Assembly: GCA_045590615.1 (NCBI GenBank)
Contig: JAZNRH010000012.1
Location: forward strand, 1-31,562
From: RGIG6353 sp045590615
GTDB lineage: Bacteria > Bacillota > Clostridia > Oscillospirales > SIG627
DNA: 31,562 bases
Reading direction: 5' to 3'
Of this stretch, positions 1 through 5,393 are shown piece after piece. A model generated the notes under the pieces. It saw nothing but the letters and a program-made list of their open reading frames with translations. It was not told where the DNA came from and ran no database searches. Made by a program: the position numbers and the translations under genes. Position 1 is the first letter of the stretch. The number at the start of each line of letters is the position of its first letter.

Positions 1-161
1 CTCATAAGTCCAATACCAACTGCGTGATATGCGGGAATACCTAAAAAGGTAACAAGCATAGGACCGATAACTGCAGCGGCACTCATTCCCGCAAAGCCTG
101 TTCCTATACCTGCGCCTGCTCCTGCGAGAAAACACACTAAGATTTTTATAAATAATTCCAT
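1..161 (-). CDS. TauE/SafE (TSUP) family permease, N-terminal part only
   Basis: The gene runs off the left edge; only the first 53 codons are visible. The translation begins MELFIKILVCFLAGAGAG and continues as a glycine- and alanine-rich hydrophobic helix with the stretch GTGFAGMSAAAVIGPML. This is typical of the first membrane segment of TSUP permeases (TauE/SafE/YfcA), which move sulfite, sulfonates or other small organic anions across the cytoplasmic membrane. The ATG at 159-161 is preceded on the minus strand by an AAGAAGG-type ribosome site about 11 nt upstream. The substrate cannot be inferred. Family assignment rests on this short N-terminus and is likely but not certain. Confidence 0.72.
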   Translation of the reverse strand, partial: MELFIKILVCFLAGAGAGIGTGFAGMSAAAVIGPMLVTFLGIPAYHAVGIGLM

Positions 162-221
162 TTTATATTTTAACCTTCTTTCTTTTCAGTTCTGTTAAAA
201 CCACTAAACCGATCGTTGTTT

Positions 222-230
222 ATTATACCA
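222..230 (-). promoter_or_regulatory. Extended -10 promoter for the permease gene
   Basis: On the minus strand the sequence reads TGGTATAAT, an extended -10 element with a perfect TATAAT hexamer, about 60 nt upstream of the permease ATG. The -35 region is poor, as expected for an extended -10 promoter. The assignment is from sequence pattern only. Confidence 0.55.
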
Positions 231-430
231 CATAGTGTCTCGTTTTGGAATAGGTTGACTTATGATGTTATAAAAAAGTTACGAAAATTTTGCTATTCGC
301 TTTTTAACTCCTGCCATTGCAACAGTGATTTTTCTTCAACAGCAAACACATATACACATTTTGATACAACGTCAAAAGGATTTTCACTTAGTGCGTTAAA
401 GAAGGCTATAACATTCTAAGGCAAAAGAAA
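231..430. other. Non-coding stretch with no recognised feature
   Basis: This AT-rich segment holds no gene I can support. One plus-strand frame stays open for 67 codons (216-419), but it has no ribosome site, contains no recognisable domain and overlaps the permease promoter, so I treat it as chance. Confidence 0.5.
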
Positions 431-460
431 TACGGGGTTTTGTTTGAACAAAACCCCGTA
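431..460 (-). terminator. Perfect 14-bp inverted repeat, probable intrinsic terminator
   Basis: TACGGGGTTTTGTT (431-444) is followed after 2 nt by its exact reverse complement AACAAAACCCCGTA (447-460). On the minus strand the hairpin is followed by TTTCTTTTG, a T-rich tail, so it would stop leftward transcription before the permease promoter. A smaller hairpin, AACCG-AA-CGGTT, lies just to the right (469-480). It may be a second barrier behind the tRNA terminator at 676-707. Confidence 0.65.
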
Positions 461-499
461 ACCTGAAGAACCGAACGGTTCAGATGCAAGTTGTTTTAA

Positions 500-674
500 T
501 GAAATATCTCACTTCGTTCGATGTGAAATAATTTACTTCGTAAATTGTGAAATTTGATGCTACGCATCAAGTGAAATGAAATAAATCCACTCACGCCCAC
601 AGGCATTTCACACGGCGAAGCCGTATTTCACGCACGGAGTGCATTTCACAAATCCTGAAAGGATTTATTTCGTT
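500..674. repeat. Multi-hairpin palindromic element with GTGAAAT / ATTTCAC spacers
   Basis: The element is a chain of short hairpins separated by a 7-nt spacer whose orientation flips in the middle. GTGAAAT occurs at 523-529, 547-553 and 571-577 (exactly 24 bp apart); its reverse complement ATTTCAC occurs at 605-611, 625-631 and 643-649. Between spacers sit AATTTAC-TTC-GTAAATT (530-546), TTGATGC-TAC-GCATCAA (554-570), GCC-CACA-GGC (595-604), ACGGC-GAA-GCCGT (612-624), GCAC-GGA-GTGC (632-642) and AAATCC-TGAAA-GGATTT (650-666). The ends TTTAATGAAAT and ATTTCGTTGAA are also near-complementary. The whole is therefore a nested palindrome resembling interspersed REP or MITE-like elements. No protein is encoded. 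Function is unknown. Confidence 0.8.
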
Positions 675-675
675 G

Positions 676-707
676 AAAAAGCGACTTGCCGTAACAAGTC
701 GCTTTTT
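676..707 (-). terminator. Intrinsic terminator of tRNA-Ser
   Basis: AAAAAGCGACTTG (676-688) and CAAGTCGCTTTTT (695-707) form a perfect 13-bp stem around a 6-nt loop, two bases beyond the CCA end of the tRNA. On the minus strand the stem ends in TTTTT, a classical Rho-independent terminator. Confidence 0.85.
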
Positions 708-708
708 C

Positions 709-797
709 TGGCGGAGAGGGCGGGATTCGAACCCGCGTGTCCGTTAAGACAAACTGATTTCGAGTCAGCCCCGTTATGACCACTTCGATACCTCTCC
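709..797 (-). tRNA. tRNA-Ser(CGA)
   Basis: Read on the minus strand, the 89-nt sequence folds as a class II tRNA. The 7-bp acceptor stem is GGAGAGG (791-797) with CCTCTCC (713-719). The anticodon loop CTCGAAA puts the anticodon CGA at 760-762, the long variable arm is typical of serine tRNAs, and the T-arm contains GGTTCGAATCC. Discriminator G (712) and an encoded CCA end (709-711) are present. It decodes UCG. It is transcribed as a single unit from a promoter at 877-905 and ends at the terminator 676-707. Confidence 0.95.
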
Positions 798-876
798 GTA
801 TATGTTAAACTCATTTCTGAGTGTTAACGCTGTTGTTTGTCGAGTGAATGATGTAAAAGCTATTCAACTGCTTGAT

Positions 877-905
877 AGTATAACATAAAGCCTCAAAATT
901 GTCAA
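877..905 (-). promoter_or_regulatory. Sigma-A promoter for tRNA-Ser
   Basis: On the minus strand TTGACA (900-905) is separated by 17 bp from TATACT (877-882), a near-consensus promoter. Transcription would start near 870, giving a leader of about 70 nt before the tRNA 5' end at 797. The -35 hexamer lies in the loop of the hairpin that follows queT (887-921). Confidence 0.82.
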
Positions 906-921
906 GTGTTTTTGAGGCTTT
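887..921 (-). terminator. Hairpin after queT, likely terminator
   Basis: AAAGCCTCAAAA (887-898) and TTTTGAGGCTTT (910-921) form a perfect 12-bp stem with an 11-nt loop, about 33 nt past the queT stop codon. The following minus-strand bases (ATGTTATACT) are only weakly T-rich, so termination may be partial. The element overlaps the tRNA-Ser promoter. Confidence 0.6.
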
Positions 922-953
922 GAAGTGTTAGTATTACACTTTTTTGTTTACTT

Positions 954-1433
954 TTATCCACGCCTATTGAGGCGTTTTAGGGTATAGATGAGAATAGTGC
1001 CAAAAAGCCCACATGAGATTAGCTCGCCTAAAAAGACTGTGAGGAAAATAAAAGGGAGTGCTTCGTTAACGTGGTAGACGAAGGCGAGCACAGGTGGGAT
1101 TACGATGGTGTTCATTACGATTGACGGAATGGGGGCAAGGTAGGGCAGGCGCTTGAGCTTTGAGGTGAGGATTGCCGCGATGAGTGTTGCGAGGCTACCG
1201 AAAACTATATCCCAAAGGGCGCAGCCTGTGAGAAGATTTGAAATCAGGCAACCTACAAAAAGCCCCGATACAGACGGCTCGAAGAAGATTGGCAAAACGC
1301 ACAGCGCCTCGGACAGACGACATTGTATTACACCTTTGTCGATACCGAGAAGCATTGAAACGTAGGTTAATACTACGTAGAGTGAAGCAATCATTGCTGC
1401 CTGCGCAATGTAACGTGTTTTGGAACTATTCAT
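954..1433 (-). CDS. queT: QueT family queuosine-precursor transporter, ECF substrate-binding (S) component
   Basis: A 159-residue, very hydrophobic protein of the length usual for QueT. It shows about five or six membrane segments and the family pattern near the start (TRYIAQAAMIASLYVVLTY, then GVIQCRLSEALCVLPIF, residues 33-50). QueT binds a queuosine precursor (preQ0/preQ1) in the membrane and works with the ECF energising module EcfA1-EcfA2-EcfT. That module is encoded at 12038-14578 in this window; no dedicated ATPase is next to queT, as is normal for group II ECF transporters. The ATG at 1431-1433 follows AAGGAG with a 6-nt gap. A preQ1-I-like riboswitch covers this ribosome site, which independently supports the substrate. 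The family is clear; which precursor is bound is inferred. Confidence 0.9.
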   Translation of the reverse strand: MNSSKTRYIAQAAMIASLYVVLTYVSMLLGIDKGVIQCRLSEALCVLPIFFEPSVSGLFVGCLISNLLTGCALWDIVFGSLATLIAAILTSKLKRLPYLAPIPSIVMNTIVIPPVLAFVYHVNEALPFIFLTVFLGELISCGLFGTILIYTLKRLNRRG

Positions 1434-1439
1434 TTTTTA

Positions 1440-1499
1440 CTCCTTAGTTTTTTTGTTCGACGCAGGGCGTCAAAGTGAGGATGGTTACGAACTCACTTT
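1440..1499 (-). promoter_or_regulatory. preQ1-I-like riboswitch controlling queT, with an extra hairpin
   Basis: On the minus strand, AAAGTGAG (1499-1492) pairs with CTCACTTT (1479-1472) around the 12-nt loop TTCGTAACCATC. An A-rich tail, CAAAAAAACTAAGGAG, follows and ends in the queT ribosome site. The small stem, a loop starting TTCG and containing CC, and a tail of AAAAAACTAAGG type are the hallmarks of preQ1 class I aptamers. The loop CC can pair with the GG of the AAGGAG site, so ligand binding should block translation. Unusually, a 5-bp hairpin GACGC-CCT-GCGTC (1471-1459) is inserted between the aptamer stem and the A-rich tail. The class assignment is by eye, not by a covariance model. 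Confidence 0.72.
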
Positions 1500-1674
1500 T
1501 TTTATCATATAGGAAATTACTTTGAATCAACCTCGCCGTTTTGCCTTGCTTTAGTTTAGAAAAAGTAAGGATAGGCGAGATTTGCCAGTGGCGGCTCGCC
1601 ACTTTTTTATCATATAGGAAATTGCAAGGTAAGGATGGGCGAGATTTGCTAACATCAGCTCGCCACTTTCTTAT
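1475..1674. repeat. Three imperfect tandem hairpin units between murA and queT
   Basis: Unit C (1629-1674) and unit B (1565-1610) share GTAAGGAT(A/G)GGCGAGATTTGC (20 of 21 bases) and GCTCGCCACTTT(T/C)TTAT with an exact 64-bp offset. Units B and A share ACTTTTTTATCATATAGGAAATT (1601-1623 and about 1495-1518), and A starts GTGAGGATGG (1475-1484) where B has GTAAGGATAGG. On the plus strand each unit is a stem followed by a T-run. On the minus strand each begins AAAGTG. Unit C overlaps the last bases of murA including its stop codon. Unit A is the riboswitch stem itself. Confidence 0.7.
1504..1530 (-). promoter_or_regulatory. Putative queT promoter
   Basis: The minus-strand hexamers are TTGATT (1525-1530) and TATGAT (1504-1509), with a short 15-bp spacer. 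The predicted start falls near 1497, right at the 5' edge of the riboswitch stem, which supports the call. The same TTTCCTATATGATAAAAA segment recurs at 1604-1623. Confidence 0.5.
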
Positions 1675-2933
1675 TTGTTGATTATTTCGATATCAGCACC
1701 GACAGCCCTGAGCTTACCTATAATGTCCTCGTAGCCACGCTGAATGTGGAAGATGTCCTCTATTTCGGTGTGCCCCTTTGCTGTAAGTCCTGCAATGACC
1801 ATAGCTGCACCTGCTCTGAGGTCGATAGCTCGGACGTTTGCGCCGATTAGGGAATTGTCACAGCCGTTTATTGTAGCCACCTTTCCTGACACATCGATGT
1901 CAGCACCCATACGCTTGAGCTCTTCGACGTATCTGAAGCGATTATCCCAAACGCCCTCCATCATACGACTTTTGCCGTTTGCAAGGCACATAAGCACGCA
2001 CATCTGAGGGTTCATATCGGTGGGGAAGCCCGGGTAAGGCTGAGTTTTTACGTTGATGGGGGAGAGCTCACTGTTACGGCTGACAGTAACGCTGTCGTCC
2101 TCCTCGAGCACGTCTGCTCCCATTTCGACAAGCTTTGCCGAGATAGATTCAAGGTGCTTTGGAATTACGTTGGAAATTTTAATTTTTCCGTATGTAGATG
2201 CTGCAAGAACCATATACGTACCGGCTTCAATCATATCGGGGATAATGGCATATCTTACACCCTTGAGGGTTGGGACACCCGTGATTTTTATAACGTCGGT
2301 ACCTGCGCCACTGATTTTTGCACCACAAGCGTTGAGGAAGTTGGCTGTATCAACGATATGAGGCTCACGCGCAGCGTTTTCAATGACGGTAACGCCTTTT
2401 GCCTTTACTGCAGCGAGCATAATATTGATTGTAGCGCCAACCGAAACGACGTCCATAAATACCGAGTCTCCGACAATTCCACCCGAGGTAATTGCAACGA
2501 TGTGGTTATCGGTTACGGTGACAGTTGCGCCAAGCGCCTCAAAGCCCTTGATATGCTGGTCAATTGGTCTTACGCCAAAATCGCAGCCACCCGGACAGGC
2601 GACGGTTGAGCGACCGAATCTGGCAAGTTCTGCGCCCAACACGTAATAGGAAGCGCGCATCTTTTTCACCAGCGCATCGGGAGCAGAGCAGGCAACTATA
2701 TTTTTCGAATTAATCTTAACGCAGGTGGGCGATAGCTTTTCAACCGTTGCACCCATTGCAGTAAGGATATCGAGTGAAGCGTTGACGTCGCTGATGTTGG
2801 GGAGGTTTTCGATTATACATTCGTCCTCCACCATTATATTTGCAAGCAGAATAGCAACTGCAGCGTTTTTCATACCTGAAACTATTATTTCACCACTTAA
2901 AGGCTTACCACCGTTAATCGAAATTTTATCCAT
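1671..2933 (-). CDS. murA: UDP-N-acetylglucosamine 1-carboxyvinyltransferase
   Basis: MurA transfers the enolpyruvyl group of phosphoenolpyruvate to UDP-GlcNAc, the first committed step of peptidoglycan synthesis, in the cytoplasm. The 420-residue length is normal. It has the conserved Lys22-Asn23 pair (SGMKNAA) and the active-site loop ACPGGCDFGVRP, where Cys117 is the catalytic cysteine and fosfomycin target. The substrate-binding PGFPTDMNPQ stretch lies near residue 300. It differs from the related EPSP synthase by this cysteine loop. The ATG lies 15 nt from an AAGGAG site, longer than usual, and no better in-frame start exists. The gene follows the walRK block by 134 nt and probably has its own promoter. 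Many Bacillota carry a second murA; whether this is MurA1 or MurA2 (MurZ) cannot be told here. Confidence 0.96.
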   Translation of the reverse strand: MDKISINGGKPLSGEIIVSGMKNAAVAILLANIMVEDECIIENLPNISDVNASLDILTAMGATVEKLSPTCVKINSKNIVACSAPDALVKKMRASYYVLGAELARFGRSTVACPGGCDFGVRPIDQHIKGFEALGATVTVTDNHIVAITSGGIVGDSVFMDVVSVGATINIMLAAVKAKGVTVIENAAREPHIVDTANFLNACGAKISGAGTDVIKITGVPTLKGVRYAIIPDMIEAGTYMVLAASTYGKIKISNVIPKHLESISAKLVEMGADVLEEDDSVTVSRNSELSPINVKTQPYPGFPTDMNPQMCVLMCLANGKSRMMEGVWDNRFRYVEELKRMGADIDVSGKVATINGCDNSLIGANVRAIDLRAGAAMVIAGLTAKGHTEIEDIFHIQRGYEDIIGKLRAVGADIEIINK

Positions 2934-2948
2934 ATATAAACGTTTTTT

Positions 2949-3026
2949 CTCCTTAGTTTATAGCAAATTCGCCTCGGGCGAGTTAAACGCAGAATCACTG
3001 TGTCGAATATAACTGAGTATATTGTA
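2949..3026 (-). promoter_or_regulatory. murA leader with putative -10 box
   Basis: On the minus strand a TACAAT hexamer (3021-3026) lies about 88 nt upstream of murA, but with no convincing -35. The leader contains a small hairpin TCGCC-TCG-GGCGA (2969-2981) and ends in the AAGGAG site (2949-2954). No clear terminator separates it from the yycI-like gene, so read-through is possible. Confidence 0.4.
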
Positions 3027-3067
3027 TCACAGTTTAGCGAAAAAATAAAGTATAATTTTACAATTTA

Positions 3068-3931
3068 TTATCTTTTTGTGCCACTCGTGGCGTCGTAGAG
3101 CATAGTTTCACCGTTGGAATAGCTGAATTTATAGGTCGGCACAAGATAAAAAGACGTGTCATTGTTAGAAATCGGCAGATAAATCAGCTCCATTTTTTCG
3201 ATGTCACTCTCTTTGCTCTCAAGCTCAAAGAGGATATTTATACTGTCAAAATAATCTGTTGAATATTCCTTGACACTCGTTGAATAGAAGAATTTGCCGT
3301 AGGCATAAATCGGCTTGCCGTCCCTGAAAACGATACAGCTTTCAGCACCGTCGATTGAAGAGGAATTGATAAGCTCGGACAGCTTGAGATAGCAAAAGCC
3401 GTTTTCTTCGTGATAGGCTTCGACGGCGACAGAAATATCGGGATTGTCGTCCTTGAGCGTTCCAAACGTGTTTTTTAATAGTTTTTTAGCCTTTTTCTTC
3501 AAATCGTCATCAAGAGGCGGCGCATTGTGCAGCGCTTTTTCCACCTCAGCATAGGTCGGCTCGTGCGACGAGTGCTGATATATAAAGGTGTAGTCCGAGA
3601 AGACCGAGAAATTTTCGTCATCGTTGGCGAATTGATGGCCGTCGGGGATTGTGAAGCTTGCGTACTTGCCTCTCATAATTTTAGCTACCAGCATTTCGAC
3701 CGATGAGCTGTCAAAATCGAGCTTGACCGTCTTTGGAACGATTTTTTTCTCAATGACCGTTGACGGCTTGATCGAGATGCCCTTTGACGATAATACCTCT
3801 ACAGCTTCGACTATTTCCTGTTCTGTGAAAAGCTCCTTGGCATCGTTGAGACTTTTGAGTTCAAAGAGAAAAAAGAGGTTTACGAGAAGGAATAAAACGA
3901 TAAGTATAAGCTTTAATTTACTCAAATTCAT
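3068..3931 (-). CDS. YycI-like (WalI) regulatory protein of the WalRK system
   Basis: A 287-residue protein with one N-terminal membrane segment (residues 7-26) and a large extracytoplasmic domain, the topology of YycI. Sequence similarity within this family is weak; the call leans on position directly after walR-walK-yycH, on the size and on the single-pass topology. In Bacillus, YycI and YycH form a complex with the sensor kinase WalK in the membrane and adjust its activity. The ATG (3929-3931) lies inside the end of the preceding gene, a 14-nt overlap that suggests translational coupling. The C-terminal part (SFYLVPTYKFSY) resembles the two-domain YycH/YycI fold, but this is inference. Confidence 0.72.
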   Translation of the reverse strand: MNLSKLKLILIVLFLLVNLFFLFELKSLNDAKELFTEQEIVEAVEVLSSKGISIKPSTVIEKKIVPKTVKLDFDSSSVEMLVAKIMRGKYASFTIPDGHQFANDDENFSVFSDYTFIYQHSSHEPTYAEVEKALHNAPPLDDDLKKKAKKLLKNTFGTLKDDNPDISVAVEAYHEENGFCYLKLSELINSSSIDGAESCIVFRDGKPIYAYGKFFYSTSVKEYSTDYFDSINILFELESKESDIEKMELIYLPISNNDTSFYLVPTYKFSYSNGETMLYDATSGTKR

Positions 3932-5375
3932 TTACGCTACCTCCCGTTGCCCAGAGTGGAGCTACCGATTCGTTGAAGCCTGTGAAGCTATAAACGGGCT
4001 TGATGCTGTGCGAGTCGGTCAGATTTGCTACGATAGAGGGCAGAATGTCGGTTGTGAGAGTGTCATCTGTCAAAAGGATAACGCCATCGTATTCCGATAC
4101 GCTGACGGTGGGCAGAATTGCTCTTATCAAGCCCTCGGAATTGAAGGTGAGTTCTGCCGTGCACTTTTCGGAGTTCAAGAGAATTTCCGAGAGATTGTAG
4201 TAGTATGAAAACGTGAATTTCATCTCGTCATTCTTTGAGGAATAGTTGATTTTTTCGAGAATGAGCTCTGCCTCGTTACCCATAATTTCTTTGGGTAGCG
4301 AGTTCAGAAATACGGTTGCCGCCGTTAAAAGCTCCGATGAGGTAAAGTCAACTCTTGCACTGTTGAGCAGTGAGGCAGTCGTTATAATAGGTGCTGCGTC
4401 AGAAATCAGCGAGTAGATTATTTCTCCTTTGGGGAGAATTGAAAGACGGTGGTTCTTTTCGACGAGAACTATACCTGTATCTTTGTCGGCATAGTAGCCT
4501 GCAATGTTCGGGTTGATTTCAAAGACGTCGAGCAATTCGGATATAACACCGTCGCCAAGCTGAGTCAGATAGTCGCCGCTTTCGTTATTCAATATGGCAT
4601 CAAGAGAGCTGTTAAGAGGGTTTTCGAGAGTAGCCGAGGATAGCGAAAGAGGGGCAGTCAACAGCTTGTATTCGGGAGGGAGATTTTTGAAAATCCTCGA
4701 ATTATCGGGATTTTTATTGAATTTGAAGGGCACAAATCCTTCATTGACAGTATATGCAGCAAGGTTGTTGCTGTTAAAATCGTAGATGAAGGAGTGTGAG
4801 TTGTCGGAGATTCTTACAAAGGAATGGTAGTTGCCGTTGCCGTCGCTCGATATGGCAATCGGCGTATCCGAGGAGTCTGAATAGATAATAAGCTTTTCAA
4901 CGTAGCATACCTCTGAATCACAGTAATCCTCACCCTTTTGAGCAAAAAGAGCAATGGTAGTATAGGGAAGGGGGGACGGGTATTCGATGAAAATTGCATC
5001 GCCGGCATCAAGAGCTGAGTTCCAATTGTCCGGAGTTGTCTTTTGGCAGACGTAGGACGACGAGAAAATTTCGTTAATCAAAGGCAGACAGCTTGTATAA
5101 AGCGAATCTGTGAGCTCAACGTTCATACCCGACGAATAGGCGTTTGACGAAAAAATGAGGCTTACCGATACGGGTGAAAAATAATTAGTATCGAGTATTG
5201 ACTCCGATTGAGTCTGTTCGGTTTCGTTGAATATCCAGAAGCTTCTTTCGAGCTGTGCCTTTTCGGCATCGGTTCTGTCAAATTGAAGGTATACATAACC
5301 TGTCCAGAGAGCAAGCATAGATGCTCCGAGGAATACTAATATTATTGTTTTAAGCGCTTCCACAAAGCGTCTCAT
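3918..5375 (-). CDS. YycH-like (WalH) regulatory protein of the WalRK system
   Basis: A 485-residue protein with a membrane anchor at about residues 9-29 (TIILVFLGASMLALWTGYVY) and a long extracytoplasmic part. Size, topology and place (19 nt after walK, overlapping the yycI-like gene) match YycH, an accessory protein that modulates the WalK kinase. The region VYSFTGFNESVAPLWATGG near the C-terminus resembles the end of other YycH proteins. The primary sequence is divergent, so the name rests on synteny as much as on similarity. Transcribed with walR-walK. A ribosome site of AAAGGAG type precedes the ATG at 5373-5375. Confidence 0.76.
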   Translation of the reverse strand: MRRFVEALKTIILVFLGASMLALWTGYVYLQFDRTDAEKAQLERSFWIFNETEQTQSESILDTNYFSPVSVSLIFSSNAYSSGMNVELTDSLYTSCLPLINEIFSSSYVCQKTTPDNWNSALDAGDAIFIEYPSPLPYTTIALFAQKGEDYCDSEVCYVEKLIIYSDSSDTPIAISSDGNGNYHSFVRISDNSHSFIYDFNSNNLAAYTVNEGFVPFKFNKNPDNSRIFKNLPPEYKLLTAPLSLSSATLENPLNSSLDAILNNESGDYLTQLGDGVISELLDVFEINPNIAGYYADKDTGIVLVEKNHRLSILPKGEIIYSLISDAAPIITTASLLNSARVDFTSSELLTAATVFLNSLPKEIMGNEAELILEKINYSSKNDEMKFTFSYYYNLSEILLNSEKCTAELTFNSEGLIRAILPTVSVSEYDGVILLTDDTLTTDILPSIVANLTDSHSIKPVYSFTGFNESVAPLWATGGSVNEFE

Positions 5376-5393
5376 CGGCTTGTTCTCCTTTCT

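Noticed and set aside
216..419. 67-codon open frame in the left intergenic region
   Set aside because: It has no ribosome site and no recognisable domain, and it overlaps the permease promoter. Its composition looks like AT-rich chance sequence.
500..674. Regularly spaced 7-nt motif suggesting a CRISPR-like array
   Set aside because: The units are too short, the orientation flips in the middle, the sequence between them is self-complementary, and there are no cas genes.
2154..2609. 151-codon open frame on the plus strand inside murA
   Set aside because: It is antisense to a clear murA gene and shows no family features; it is a by-product of murA codon use.
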